From Rhodocyclaceae bacterium (GTDB taxonomy: Bacteria > Pseudomonadota > Gammaproteobacteria > Burkholderiales > Rhodocyclaceae), in contig JAGWTC010000003.1 of assembly GCA_028869135.1 (NCBI GenBank), forward strand, positions 1 through 64,000: DNA of 64,000 nucleotides, written 5' to 3'. The position numbers were made by a program, and so were the translations under genes. How positions within the stretch are numbered: position 1 is the stretch's first letter; each line of letters opens with the position of its first letter. Below the pieces are notes generated by a model. It searched no databases and had not been told where the DNA came from. It saw nothing but the letters and a program-made list of their open reading frames with translations. This document shows, piece after piece, positions 42,488 to 51,574 of this stretch.

Positions 42488-43240
42488 TTACTTTTCGGCC
42501 GCAGGCTGAGGCGGAACCGACTCGCTGCGCTGATTTTCCTGCGGCTGCGCCGGAGCGGCAGCCGTTTCAAGTGGTGCCGGCTGGCTTTCCGACTGAGGCT
42601 TAGCGACCGGCGGCGCCTGTTCGAGCAGACGCGCGACCTCGGTATTGCCGCTGTTGCGCGCCAAAACCAGGGCCGTGTCTCCGTTTTGATCCTTGAGTTC
42701 CGGGTCGGCGTTCGCCTTCAGCAGCAACTGGGCGATGGCGGCATTGCCGTTCTTTGCAGCCAGCATCAGGGCCGTCTGCTGATTCGGGGCGCGCGCGTCC
42801 ACCTTGGCGCCCTTGCCGAGCAGATACTTGACCATCTCGGCCTGTTCGGCAAACACCGCATATTGCAATGCGCTCCAGCCGTCGGTGTTGAGCTGCGCGC
42901 CGCCGGCCAGCAAGGCTTCGGCAGCGGCCATTTTGCCGCTGTAGGCGGCCAGCACGAGCGGTGTTTCGCCGAGCCGGTTGCGCGCATTGGGATTGCCCTT
43001 CTGCTTGAGCAAGGCGGCGATCAGGGCGTCGTTGCCGTTGCGCGAGGCCACATGCAAGAGGGTATTCCCGGCCGGATCGACGCTGTTCACGTCCATGCCG
43101 CGATTGACGAGATCCAGTACCGCCGCCGTATCGTCGCGGTACACCGCAGCGATCAGGTCATCGTACACACCGGCCAGCACCGAAGCGCTGGTGGCGGCGA
43201 GAGAGAGAGCGAGAATCAGGGGACGCAGAGTCGTTTTCAT
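42488..43240 (-). CDS. Periplasmic ankyrin-repeat protein
   Basis: 250 aa from the ATG at 43240. A signal peptide (LILALSLAATSASVLAG) precedes about five ankyrin repeats (for example GNTLLHVASRNGNDALIAAL and NQQTALMLAAKNGNAAIAQL). A Pro/Gln/Ser-rich tail follows. The start overlaps the tatD stop by 4 bp, so they are co-translated. Ankyrin domains bind proteins; the partner is unknown. The frame upstream of 43240 is inside tatD. Confidence 0.85.
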   Translation of the reverse strand: MKTTLRPLILALSLAATSASVLAGVYDDLIAAVYRDDTAAVLDLVNRGMDVNSVDPAGNTLLHVASRNGNDALIAALLKQKGNPNARNRLGETPLVLAAYSGKMAAAEALLAGGAQLNTDGWSALQYAVFAEQAEMVKYLLGKGAKVDARAPNQQTALMLAAKNGNAAIAQLLLKANADPELKDQNGDTALVLARNSGNTEVARLLEQAPPVAKPQSESQPAPLETAAAPAQPQENQRSESVPPQPAAEK

Positions 43241-44052
43241 GGCTGGGCACTCGGAAAAAGACGGAAGAAATTGGCCGTGGTCGCATCGGCAACTGCGTCG
43301 GGGCTGAGGCCGCGCAGTTCGGCGATTTCGGCCGCCACATATTTGACGAAGGCCGGCTCGTTGGTTTTGCCACGATACGGCACCGGCGCCAGATAAGGTG
43401 CATCGGTTTCGACCAGAATCCGGTCGAGCGGCGCTTTGGCGGCCACCTCTTTCAGGACAACCGCGCTCTTGAAAGTCACGATCCCGGAGAAAGACAGGTG
43501 GAAGCCCATATCCAGCCCCTGTCGCGCCACATCCCAGGACTCGGTGAAGCAATGGAAGATGCCACCAACCTCCTCGGCGCCCTCCTCCCTGAGAAGGCGC
43601 AGCGTGTCATCGGCCGCCGCGCGGGTGTGGATGACGAGCGGCTTCTTGAGCTGCTTTGCCGCACGGATATGGGTGCGGAAACGGTCGCGCTGCCATTCCA
43701 GATCGCCGCTCAGGCGATAGTAGTCGAGCCCGGTCTCGCCCACGGCCAGCACCTTGGCGTGCCGCCCCAGTCGCACCAGCGTTTCAACGTCCGGTTCAGC
43801 AGTCGGAACCTCGTCGGCAGGATTGTCCGGATCAGGCGCGCCGGCCTCGTAGTCGGGATGCACGCCGACGGTGGCATAGAGATTGGCGTGTTGCTCCGCA
43901 AGCGCCAGCACTTCGGGGAATTTCTCCAGCGTCACGCTGATACACATGGCGTGGCCAACACCGGCATCCGCCATATTGGCAAGGATTTCCGGCATGCGTA
44001 CCGCGAGATCGGGAAAGTTCAGATGGCAGTGGGAATCTACAAGCAGCGTCAT
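43237..44052 (-). CDS. tatD: TatD-family metal-dependent deoxyribonuclease
   Basis: 271 aa TIM-barrel hydrolase with the metal ligands HCHLN near the N-terminus, GETGLDY, IHTRAA, FHCF and ETDAPYL. TatD proteins have 3'-5' exonuclease activity linked to DNA repair and clean-up. It lies 13 bp after holB, an order seen in many proteobacteria (tmk-holB-tatD). Confidence 0.94.
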   Translation of the reverse strand: MTLLVDSHCHLNFPDLAVRMPEILANMADAGVGHAMCISVTLEKFPEVLALAEQHANLYATVGVHPDYEAGAPDPDNPADEVPTAEPDVETLVRLGRHAKVLAVGETGLDYYRLSGDLEWQRDRFRTHIRAAKQLKKPLVIHTRAAADDTLRLLREEGAEEVGGIFHCFTESWDVARQGLDMGFHLSFSGIVTFKSAVVLKEVAAKAPLDRILVETDAPYLAPVPYRGKTNEPAFVKYVAAEIAELRGLSPDAVADATTANFFRLFPSAQP

Positions 44053-44065
44053 GTTTCTTTATGGG

Positions 44066-45121
44066 TCATTTCTGGGCCGGCGCAAGCGCGCTCAGGTAGC
44101 GGCCGGCCATGTCTTCCAGCATCAGTTGGGCATTGAGCGGGTGATTGACGGTTGCGCGGATCTTGCCGATGTCGGCATAAGCACGCGCCAGACGCGTCGG
44201 ACTGGCAGCTCGGGCCAGCGTCTGCAGGGTGCTCAGGGCACTCGCATAGTAGCGCGGAGATTCGCCGAGCTGCACGCGCTGCAGGTCGTAGAGCCATTTC
44301 TGCAAGGCGTCGACGAGATGCTCGGTGCGCCAGGCACCACTCTTGCCTGACAAGCCTTGCAGCCATTTCGCTGCCAGCGTCACGACATCGGTCCTTGCAT
44401 CGGCGAAGGATTCGGCGGCCTGCGCATACTGGGCATCCAGCCCTTCCTCCGCCCACTCGGCGGCCGCCAGCGGTGCGCCGCCGACCAGCGGCAGGAGCTT
44501 CTCGGGATTCTTGACACCCTCGGCCTTGAGCCAGCTCACTGCCACCTCGGGTTCAGGCAGACCGAACAAGACTTTGCGACAACGGCTCAGCAGAGTCGGC
44601 AAGAGCCTTCTCAAATTCGAAGAAACCAATATAAAATAAACATTTGGCGGCGGTTCTTCAAGCATTTTGAGAAGCGAGTTCGCAGCCGCCAGATTCATGG
44701 CTTCGGCCGGATGAATCAGCGCAATGCGGGCGCCGCTGCGATGGCTGCCGACATTGACGAAGTCCTCGAGCGCGCGCACCTGATCGATCTTGATCTGGGT
44801 CGAGGGCTTTTTGGTCTTGCTGGATTTGCTCTCGCCCTCTTCGTCTTCCTCTTCTTCGTCGAGGGTCAGAACGCGAATATCCGGATGGTTGCCGCTGGCG
44901 AGCAATTGGCAGGATGGACAAACGCCGCAAGCCTGGGTGGCCGATCCCTTGCCGCTGCTTTCACACAAGAGCCAGGCCGCAAACTGCTCGGCAAAATGCA
45001 CCTTGCCGACGCCGGCGGGACCGGTGAACAGCAAGCCGTGGGAGAGCGAGTCAATCCGTTCCAGCAAGCCTTGCCAGACCGGAATGTTCCAATCATGTAT
45101 TTTATTAACAGATACTTGCAA
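44066..45121 (-). CDS. holB: DNA polymerase III delta-prime subunit
   Basis: 351 aa. AAA+ clamp-loader subunit with P-loop-like GPAGVGK, zinc-binding Cys ([10 protein letters not shown]) and [19 protein letters not shown] Lys/Glu-rich insertion ([18 protein letters not shown]) sits between the zinc module and the arginine segment. The start is set at a TTG with GAGG 6 nt upstream, 17 nt inside tmk; an ATG at 45169 in the same frame lacks a ribosome-binding site and would overlap tmk more. Family N-termini begin close to the IHDWNIPVW segment. Confidence 0.88.
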   Translation of the reverse strand: MQVSVNKIHDWNIPVWQGLLERIDSLSHGLLFTGPAGVGKVHFAEQFAAWLLCESSGKGSATQACGVCPSCQLLASGNHPDIRVLTLDEEEEDEEGESKSSKTKKPSTQIKIDQVRALEDFVNVGSHRSGARIALIHPAEAMNLAAANSLLKMLEEPPPNVYFILVSSNLRRLLPTLLSRCRKVLFGLPEPEVAVSWLKAEGVKNPEKLLPLVGGAPLAAAEWAEEGLDAQYAQAAESFADARTDVVTLAAKWLQGLSGKSGAWRTEHLVDALQKWLYDLQRVQLGESPRYYASALSTLQTLARAASPTRLARAYADIGKIRATVNHPLNAQLMLEDMAGRYLSALAPAQK

Positions 45122-45746
45122 TTTCTTCCTCAAGTAGTTTGTTAATTTCAACCATGCCTTGGCGGGCATCAATCACGCGAATTCGCTCAGGGAATTGACG
45201 CGCCCTTTCCAGGTAGGCCGCGCGCACACGTTCGTGGAAATCCAGCTTTTCCTGTTCGAAACGATCCGGCGTCGAACCAGCGCCGCTGTTTTGGCGGTGC
45301 GACTGACGCTGCTGCGCTTCAGCGATGGACAAATCGAAAATAAAAGTGCGGTCGGGCTGCAGTGCAGCGGCGCCCTCGCCCTGCACCCAGTGTTCGAGCT
45401 GCAGAAGCTTATTGACATCCAGGCCGCGGCCGCCGCCCTGGTAGGCGAAGCTCGCGTCGGTAAAACGGTCGGACAGCACCCAAGCGCCGCGCGCCAGGGC
45501 CGGCCGAATCACCTGCTCTATGTGTTCGCGGCGCGCGGCGAACATCAGCAGCGCCTCGGTTTCCAGATGCATGGGGTCGGACAGCAGGAGGCCGCGCAGC
45601 TTTTCTCCCAGCGGCGTACCGCCGGGTTCGCGCGTCGATACGACCTCGACTCCTTTACCGCGCAAATGCTCGACTGCCCAGGCGTGTTGGGAGCTTTTAC
45701 CTGCGCCATCCACGCCCTCGAAGGTGATGAACTTGCCCTTTGGCAT
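45105..45746 (-). CDS. tmk: Thymidylate kinase
   Basis: 213 aa. Phosphorylates dTMP to dTDP. P-loop [14 protein letters not shown](F/Y) motif SDRFTDAS and lid region near RQFPERIRV are visible. ATG at 45746 gives the usual [11 protein letters not shown] start; a GTG at 45758 directly against the mltG stop is the alternative. Operon mltG-tmk-holB-tatD. Confidence 0.94.
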   Translation of the reverse strand: MPKGKFITFEGVDGAGKSSQHAWAVEHLRGKGVEVVSTREPGGTPLGEKLRGLLLSDPMHLETEALLMFAARREHIEQVIRPALARGAWVLSDRFTDASFAYQGGGRGLDVNKLLQLEHWVQGEGAAALQPDRTFIFDLSIAEAQQRQSHRQNSGAGSTPDRFEQEKLDFHERVRAAYLERARQFPERIRVIDARQGMVEINKLLEEEIASIC

Positions 45747-45758
45747 TGCTATGGCCAC

Positions 45759-46757
45759 TCAATTGCCCCGCTTGAAGATGTATTTCTGGACCGCCCGATT
45801 GTGTTCGTCGAGGGTACGCGAAAACTCGCTCGTTCCGTCGCCGCGGGCGACGAAATAGTACTTGTCGCTCTTGGGCGGATTCAGCGCCGCATGGATCGAC
45901 GCCAGCCCGGGCATGGCGATCGGCGTCGGCGGCAGTCCGGTGCGTGTGTAGGTGTTGTAAGCCGTATCCGTGGTCAGATGGTGCTTGCGGATATTGCCGT
46001 CGTAAGTCTCGCCGATGCCGTAGATCACGCTGGGATCGGTCTGCAGCAGCATGCCGGCGCGCAGGCGATTGACGAAGACCGAGGCGACCATGGGGCGATC
46101 CGCCGGATTGCCGGTTTCCTTCTCGACGATGGAGGCCATGATCAGCGCTTCGTAAGGCGTCTTGTACGGCAGATCCGCTGCGCGACGGTCCCATTCAAGC
46201 GCGAAGCGGCCCTGCATGGCCTTGTAGGCGCGGCGCAGCACATCCACGTCGCTGCTGTGCTTGCTGAACAGATAGGTGTCCGGCATGAACATGCCTTCGG
46301 GATGCGCCTCCGTCGCGCCGATGCGCTGCAGGACCTCGGCATCACTAAGCCCCGTCGTGTCGTGCTTCAAGTCGGAATTGGCGTCGAGCAAGGCGCGGAA
46401 CTGGCGGAAGGTCTTGCCTTCGACCAGGGTGATGTCGGCCTGGCTGACATCGCCGCGGGTGAGCTTCTGCAGCAGCAACCAGGGCGTCACGCCCTGCTCC
46501 ACCTCATAGCTGCCGGCCTTGATCGCCGCCGCTTGACGCAGGGCGCGGGCGAACAGGTGGAACTGCCAGTCCTGGAAACCGAGGCCGGCATTCTGCATCG
46601 ACGTCGATGCGGTCTTGAGGCTCATGCCGGGCTCGATAGTGAAGTCGAGCGGACTGGAACGCAATGCCAAGGGCGTGGTCGCAAACCAGTAGAACGCGCC
46701 GCCTGCGGCAAGCACGAGCAGCAGGCACAGCAGGAACAGGCGTTTGAGAAAGCGCAT
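45759..46757 (-). CDS. mltG: Endolytic murein transglycosylase MltG
   Basis: 332 aa. One N-terminal membrane helix (LFLLCLLLVLAAGGAFYWF) and a periplasmic YceG domain with catalytic Glu in MASIVEKETG and the motif GLPPTPIAMPGLAS. Cuts nascent glycan strands and so sets their length. First gene of the leftward operon; it is divergent from ygfZ across 115 bp. Confidence 0.94.
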   Translation of the reverse strand: MRFLKRLFLLCLLLVLAAGGAFYWFATTPLALRSSPLDFTIEPGMSLKTASTSMQNAGLGFQDWQFHLFARALRQAAAIKAGSYEVEQGVTPWLLLQKLTRGDVSQADITLVEGKTFRQFRALLDANSDLKHDTTGLSDAEVLQRIGATEAHPEGMFMPDTYLFSKHSSDVDVLRRAYKAMQGRFALEWDRRAADLPYKTPYEALIMASIVEKETGNPADRPMVASVFVNRLRAGMLLQTDPSVIYGIGETYDGNIRKHHLTTDTAYNTYTRTGLPPTPIAMPGLASIHAALNPPKSDKYYFVARGDGTSEFSRTLDEHNRAVQKYIFKRGN

Positions 46758-46837
46758 CGGGGAATCGGTCGGGAAGGCCTGCGGTGTTTGCGGTTTTTCG
46801 GCGGGCAGGCTTGAAAAGCCCGCTTGCGGCAGCCAGC

Positions 46838-46843
46838 TATAAT
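46838..46843 (+). promoter_or_regulatory. Consensus -10 element before ygfZ
   Basis: TATAAT lies 30 bp before the ygfZ ATG. The nearest -35-like sequence, TTGAAA at 46811, is 21 bp away, too far for a standard promoter, so the -35 is uncertain. Confidence 0.5.
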
Positions 46844-46872
46844 AGCCGAACCCTCTATCGAGTCAGACAACA

Positions 46873-47901
46873 ATGAATCAGGAATGGAATGACTTCCTGC
46901 TGCAACAAGGCTTTGCGGCAGACTTTGAACACCGGGGCCACCTCCTCGACGAAACCCGGGCTGCAACCATCGCGGTGCCGCTCGTCGACAGCGCGCTGAT
47001 CCGCGCCAGCGGCGAGGACAACGCGGCCTTCCTGCACAACCTCCTGACCAACGACGTCACCGGCATCCCCGCCGACGGCGTTCGCTATGCCGGCTTCTGC
47101 ACACCCAAAGGCCGCCTCCTCGCAACTTTCCTGATCTGGCATGACGGCGCCGATCTCTGGTTGCAAACCGCGGCCGATATTCAGCCGACCATGCAGAAGA
47201 AGCTGTCGATGTACATCCTGCGCAGCAAGGCCAAGCTGCATGACGGCGCCGAGGGTGAAAATGCGCGCGTGCTGATCGGCCTGGCCGGGCCGCAGGCGGC
47301 CGGCGCACTCGCCGCACTCAAGCTCGGCACCCCGCCGGGCGTGAATCAGGTGGCTGCCATCGCCGGCGGTCAGGTGCTCGGCGTGGCCCACGACCGCTAC
47401 GTTCTGGCGCTGGACGTGCCCGCCGCCAAGACCGCCTGGCCGACGCTCAAGGAATACGCCATCCCCGCCGGCCTCAATGCCTGGCGTCTGCGCGACATTG
47501 CCGACGGCCTGCCGCGCGTCGTCGCCGCGACGCAGGAGCAGTTCATTCCGCAGATGGTCAATTTCGAGGCTGTCGGCGGCGTGAGCTTCAAGAAAGGCTG
47601 CTATCCCGGGCAGGAGATAGTCGCGCGGACTCAGTACCTGGGCAAGATCAAGCGCCGCATGTATCGCGCCACGGTTGCCGCCCCGGCGGTGGCCGGCCAG
47701 GATCTGTACGCGCCCGAAACCGGCGAACAGAGCTGCGGCAATGTCGTAATCGCCGCACAGACGGCCGATAACGCCTGGGAATGCCTGGTCGTGCTGCAAT
47801 CGAGCGCCTACGATGCGGTCAACCTCGGCTCCGGCGCGGTGCATCTCGGCGCCACCGACGGCCCCATTCTCAGCTTCCTGAATCTGCCCTACGAGAACTA
47901 G
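46873..47901 (+). CDS. ygfZ: YgfZ/GcvT-like folate-binding protein
   Basis: 342 aa. The signature KGCYPGQEIVART (K-G-C-Y-x-G-Q-E) near residue 240 identifies YgfZ, a tetrahydrofolate-dependent protein that helps maintain iron-sulphur enzymes such as MiaB. The GcvT-like fold fills the whole length. Followed 18 bp later by the NRDE gene. Confidence 0.94.
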   Translation: MNQEWNDFLLQQGFAADFEHRGHLLDETRAATIAVPLVDSALIRASGEDNAAFLHNLLTNDVTGIPADGVRYAGFCTPKGRLLATFLIWHDGADLWLQTAADIQPTMQKKLSMYILRSKAKLHDGAEGENARVLIGLAGPQAAGALAALKLGTPPGVNQVAAIAGGQVLGVAHDRYVLALDVPAAKTAWPTLKEYAIPAGLNAWRLRDIADGLPRVVAATQEQFIPQMVNFEAVGGVSFKKGCYPGQEIVARTQYLGKIKRRMYRATVAAPAVAGQDLYAPETGEQSCGNVVIAAQTADNAWECLVVLQSSAYDAVNLGSGAVHLGATDGPILSFLNLPYEN

Positions 47902-47919
47902 CGGTTACGCCAGGACACA

Positions 47920-48672
47920 ATGTGTCTCATCATCGTCGCCTGGAAGATCGACAAGCGCTATCCGCTGCTTGTGGCCGCCAATCGCGACGAGATCTTCGCC
48001 CGACCAACCGCGCCGCTTGCCTGGTGGGACGATCATCCCGCCATCCTCGCGGGTCGCGACCTGCAGGACGGCGGTACCTGGCTAGGCGTTACGCGTAACG
48101 GCCGCTTCGCCGCCATCACCAATTACCGCGATCCGGCGCGCATGAAAGCTGGTGCTCCGTCGCGCGGACACCTGGTCTCCGATTTCCTGGCCGGTGACGA
48201 GGCGCCGGAGGCCTACCTGCGTCGCATCGCGCCTGTAAGCGAGGCCTGCAATGGCTTCAATCTCCTCGTCGCCGACACCAGCGCGCTGTGGTGGCACAGC
48301 AATGTCACTCAAGATATCCGCAAACTCGAAGCGGGCATCCACGGCGTCTCCAACCACCTGCTCGATACGCCCTGGCCCAAGCTGACCGGGGCCAAGCGGG
48401 TTTTCGCCGAAGCCTTGCCCGAGCTGCCGGCCACCGAAAAATTGTTCGCCCTGCTGCGCGACGACACCCAGCATCCGGACGAAGTGCTGCCCAGTACCGG
48501 GGTCGGCCTCGAGCTCGAGCGCAAGCTCTCGGCCATCTTCGTCAAGACCGAAGGCTTCAATACCCGCAGCTCGGCCGTGCTTAGCCGCGACGATGCTGGC
48601 AAGATATGCTTCGATGAGCAAACCTGGCTGGAGGATGGCAGTCCCGGCCACCGGGTTAGGATCAACACCTAG
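47920..48672 (+). CDS. NRDE (TANGO2-like) family protein
   Basis: 250 aa. The N-terminal nucleophile-like Cys2 (MCLIIVAW) and the family motif AANRDEIFARPTAPLAWW are present, with GGTWLGVTRNGRFAAITNYR after. The fold resembles Ntn hydrolases; human TANGO2 has a role in metabolism or haem handling, but the bacterial function is unsettled. In a run with ygfZ and the GFA gene (9 bp downstream). Confidence 0.9.
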   Translation: MCLIIVAWKIDKRYPLLVAANRDEIFARPTAPLAWWDDHPAILAGRDLQDGGTWLGVTRNGRFAAITNYRDPARMKAGAPSRGHLVSDFLAGDEAPEAYLRRIAPVSEACNGFNLLVADTSALWWHSNVTQDIRKLEAGIHGVSNHLLDTPWPKLTGAKRVFAEALPELPATEKLFALLRDDTQHPDEVLPSTGVGLELERKLSAIFVKTEGFNTRSSAVLSRDDAGKICFDEQTWLEDGSPGHRVRINT

Positions 48673-48681
48673 GAGAACGCC

Positions 48682-49029
48682 ATGAAATACCAAGGCAGCT
48701 GTCACTGCGGCAAGACTGCTTTCGAAGTCGAAGGCCAGCTTGAGTCGGTCATGGAATGCAATTGCTCGATCTGCCGGCGCAAGGGCACGCAGCTATGGTT
48801 CGTGCCGCGCACCGCGCTGACGCTGAAGACACCGGAAGATGCACTGACCAGCTACACCTTCAACAAGCACGCCATCCACCACAAGTTCTGCCCGGTCTGC
48901 GGCGTCACCACCTTCGCCTACGGCACCATGCCCGACGGCACGCCGATGGCCGCCATCAATGCGCGCTGCCTCGACGATGTGGATCTCAGTCAGCTCAAGC
49001 ACAACTTCTACAACGGCAAGGACGCGTGA
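48682..49029 (+). CDS. GFA-family (Mss4-fold) zinc protein
   Basis: 115 aa. Two zinc-site Cys groups, SCHCGK and ECNCSIC, then FCPVCGV, match the GFA/CENP-V family, whose best-known member adds glutathione to formaldehyde. Most stand-alone members are uncharacterised. GGAG precedes the ATG. Its stop overlaps the next start by 1 bp (TGATG). Confidence 0.9.
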   Translation: MKYQGSCHCGKTAFEVEGQLESVMECNCSICRRKGTQLWFVPRTALTLKTPEDALTSYTFNKHAIHHKFCPVCGVTTFAYGTMPDGTPMAAINARCLDDVDLSQLKHNFYNGKDA

Positions 49030-49289
49030 TGGACCTCGGCGGCCTTTTGGCTCGGGGCTTTCTGCTCAAGGATCAACTCCATGACAAGCCCTGCGAGCGT
49101 TGCGGCCTGCTCTACGACGCGCGCGAATCGGCTTGCCCGCACTGCGGCGGCCTTGATGCCGCGGGCCTGCACATGCTGCTGGCGGAAAAGGATCGCGAAC
49201 AGGAAGGCAATGCCTCGATGGGAAGGATATTCCTGCTCATCGGCGCAGTCCTGGCCGCCTTTGTCCTGGTCGGCTTCTTGAGTCTGTGA
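49029..49289 (+). CDS. Small zinc-ribbon membrane protein
   Basis: 86 aa. A zinc ribbon (CERCGLLYDARESACPHC, i.e. CxxC-x12-CxxC) is followed by a C-terminal membrane helix (IFLLIGAVLAAFVLVGFL). This build suits a membrane-anchored metal or protein-binding adaptor. The start is taken at the ATG sharing a base with the GFA stop; a GTG one codon before is possible. Likely co-transcribed with the GFA gene. Confidence 0.72.
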   Translation: MDLGGLLARGFLLKDQLHDKPCERCGLLYDARESACPHCGGLDAAGLHMLLAEKDREQEGNASMGRIFLLIGAVLAAFVLVGFLSL

Positions 49290-49341
49290 GCGCAGCAAGA
49301 ATCCGGAAGCGCGCCTCGATCTGCTGCAGCACAATCACCGC

Positions 49342-50820
49342 ATGAAGACATCCGACCGCGCCACCGAATTGATCGCTTCCGCCTGCCGTCGCATCGAGGC
49401 GGCGGACGGCCCGCTTTCGCTCGCAGAGCTGGCCGGAGCGGCCGGGCTCAGCCAATACCATTTCCACCGCCTGTTCAAGGCCGCCACCGGGGTCACGCCC
49501 AAGGCCTATGCGCAGGCGCATCGCACCGGCCAGTTGCAGAAGACACTGGCGAACGGCGCATCGGTGACCGAGGCGATCTATGCCAGCGGCTTCGATTCCA
49601 ATACCGCCTTCTACGACAAGAGCGCGGCAATGCTGGGCATGAAACCGAGCCGCTTCCGCCGGGGCGGCGTGTCGGAAACCCTGCGCTTCGCCCTCGGCCA
49701 GTGCAGTCTGGGCGCGATCATCGTCGCCGCCACCGACAAAGGCATCTGCCATATCGCCATCAATGACGATCCGGAAGCGCTGCTGCGCGAACTGCAGGAC
49801 CGTTTCCCCAAGGCCGAGCTGATCGGTGACGATCCGGAATTCGATGCATGGATTGCCCAGGTCATCGGTTTTGTCGAGGCGCCGGCCATCGGTCTCGACC
49901 TGCCGCTGGATATCCGCGGCACGGCCTTCCAGCAGCGCGTGTGGCAGGCCTTGCGCTCGATTCCGGCCGGCAGCATAGTGAGCTACACCGACGTCGCCGC
50001 GCATCTCGGCTTGCCCCGAGCCGTACGCGCCGTCGCCGGCGCTTGCGCCGCCAATACATTGGCCGTGGCGATTCCCTGCCACCGCGTGCTGCGCAGCGAC
50101 GGCGCCTTGTCCGGTTATCGCTGGGGCTTGGAGCGCAAGCAGGCCTTGCTGCAACGCGAACACCGTCCGCAACTGCCGGAGGCCTTGCGCACGCCGGCCA
50201 ATGAGCATCTGGTCGCCAGCGACCCGGTCTGGTTCGGGCTGATCTGCAAGGTCGGCGCCTGCGAACTCCGCCCGGAAAGCCACAGTGACAGAACCAAGCG
50301 CTCGCCCTACGAAGCGCTAATGCGTTCCATCGCCTACCAGCAAATCCACGGCCGCGCCGCCGATGCCATCCTCGGGCGTTTCCTCGCCCTCTTCCCGGGC
50401 CAGGCTTTTCCGGAACCGGCGGCCGTGCTGGCGCTCGACGAAGCCGCGATGCGCGCCTGCGGTTTCTCGGCGGCCAAGACTTCCACCATGCGCGGCATCG
50501 CGGAAGCGGCGCTGGAGGGCATCGTGCCGAGCCGCGCCGCAGCCGACCAACTCGGTGACGAAGAACTGATCGAGCGCCTGACCGGCCTGCGCGGCGTCGG
50601 GCGCTGGACGGTGGAAATGCTGTTGATGTTCACGCTGCTGCGCCCCGACGTGCTGCCTATCGACGACTTTGGCGTGCGCGAGGGCTGGAAGGTGCTGAAA
50701 GGGCTGGAACGCCAACCCAAGCCCAGGGAGCTGGCCGAAATCGGACGCCCCTGGGCCCCGTATCGTTCGACGGCAGCGTGGTATCTGTGGCGCGCGCTCG
50801 AACTGTCGCGCAAGAAATGA
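49342..50820 (+). CDS. Ada-AlkA fusion: AraC-HTH, O6-alkylguanine methyltransferase, 3-methyladenine glycosylase
   Basis: 492 aa with three parts. Residues 1-110 are an AraC-type HTH (LAELAGAAGLSQYHFHRLFK). About 115-275 form an Ada-type methyltransferase with acceptor Cys in IPCHRVLRSDG. About 290-492 are a HhH-GPD glycosylase (LRGVGRWTVEMLLMF, then Asp in LPIDDFGV). The N-terminal Ada zinc domain with its Cys38 methyl sensor is missing, so the phosphotriester-triggered switch cannot work as in E. coli. One protein thus covers direct reversal and base excision of alkyl damage. Confidence 0.9.
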   Translation: MKTSDRATELIASACRRIEAADGPLSLAELAGAAGLSQYHFHRLFKAATGVTPKAYAQAHRTGQLQKTLANGASVTEAIYASGFDSNTAFYDKSAAMLGMKPSRFRRGGVSETLRFALGQCSLGAIIVAATDKGICHIAINDDPEALLRELQDRFPKAELIGDDPEFDAWIAQVIGFVEAPAIGLDLPLDIRGTAFQQRVWQALRSIPAGSIVSYTDVAAHLGLPRAVRAVAGACAANTLAVAIPCHRVLRSDGALSGYRWGLERKQALLQREHRPQLPEALRTPANEHLVASDPVWFGLICKVGACELRPESHSDRTKRSPYEALMRSIAYQQIHGRAADAILGRFLALFPGQAFPEPAAVLALDEAAMRACGFSAAKTSTMRGIAEAALEGIVPSRAAADQLGDEELIERLTGLRGVGRWTVEMLLMFTLLRPDVLPIDDFGVREGWKVLKGLERQPKPRELAEIGRPWAPYRSTAAWYLWRALELSRKK

Positions 50821-50821
50821 G

Positions 50822-51547
50822 CTAGGCCTCGGGCTGCGCGTTCAGACGTGCCAGTTCCTCCGCTTCGAGAAAGATCCAATCGCCTTCGGCCAGTCCCAGC
50901 GACTCCAGCGTCAGACCGCCGATGGCGACGCGGCGCAAGGCGGTGCAATGATTGCCGGCGGCCGCCAGCATGCGCTTGACCTGATGGTACTTGCCCTGCT
51001 CCAGCGCAATTTCCAATTCATGTGCGCCCAGTTGCCGGCAATGCGTGGCGGCCAGCAGCGCAGGTTCGTCATGCAGTTGCACGCCACTGCGCAGCGCCTG
51101 CAGCAGCGCCTCGTCGATCGGCGCATGGGTCGTCGCGACGTAGAGCTTGGGCACATGCCGCTTGGGCGAGCTTTGCGCATGGATGAAGGCGCCGTCGTCG
51201 GACAGCAACAGGAGGCCTGTGGTGTCGTGATCGAGCCGCCCGACTGGCTGCACCTCGCGCCAGCGCATCTGTTCCGGCAGCAGATCGATGACCGGCGGAT
51301 GATGGCTGGGCTTGAGCGAGCACTCATGGCCCGCCGGCTTGTTCATGGCGATGTAGACGTGCTCGCGATAGCGCCAGACCTCGTCGAACAGCGAAAACTC
51401 CAGGTCCTTCGTTTCGAAGGTCTGGCGGTAGTTATCGATGACCGCGCCATTGATGCTGACTGCGCCGTCCTCAATCAACTGGCGGCAGTATTTGCGGGTG
51501 CCGAAGCCCTGCGACTGGAGGATGCGGTCTAGCGGTAGAGAAGACAT
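50822..51547 (-). CDS. rsuA: 16S rRNA pseudouridine(516) synthase RsuA
   Basis: 241 aa. An N-terminal S4 domain (DRILQSQGFGTRKYCRQLIE) and the catalytic RsuA/RluE motif with Asp in GRLDHDTTGLLLLSDDG. Isomerises U516 of 16S rRNA. Convergent with the Ada-AlkA gene, one base apart. Confidence 0.93.
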   Translation of the reverse strand: MSSLPLDRILQSQGFGTRKYCRQLIEDGAVSINGAVIDNYRQTFETKDLEFSLFDEVWRYREHVYIAMNKPAGHECSLKPSHHPPVIDLLPEQMRWREVQPVGRLDHDTTGLLLLSDDGAFIHAQSSPKRHVPKLYVATTHAPIDEALLQALRSGVQLHDEPALLAATHCRQLGAHELEIALEQGKYHQVKRMLAAAGNHCTALRRVAIGGLTLESLGLAEGDWIFLEAEELARLNAQPEA

Positions 51548-51574
51548 TCGGATTCCGGATGAAAAGGAACGAGT

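Noticed and set aside
42488-43552. 354-aa version of the ankyrin protein
   Set aside because: The extra N-terminus lies inside tatD and hides a clear signal peptide at 43240.
45159-46814. 551-aa open frame on the plus strand opposite tmk and mltG
   Set aside because: It mirrors strongly supported genes on the other strand, has no recognisable motif and no ribosome-binding site; high GC makes such antisense frames common.
46855-47844. 329-aa minus-strand frame opposite ygfZ
   Set aside because: Antisense of a well-supported gene without motifs.
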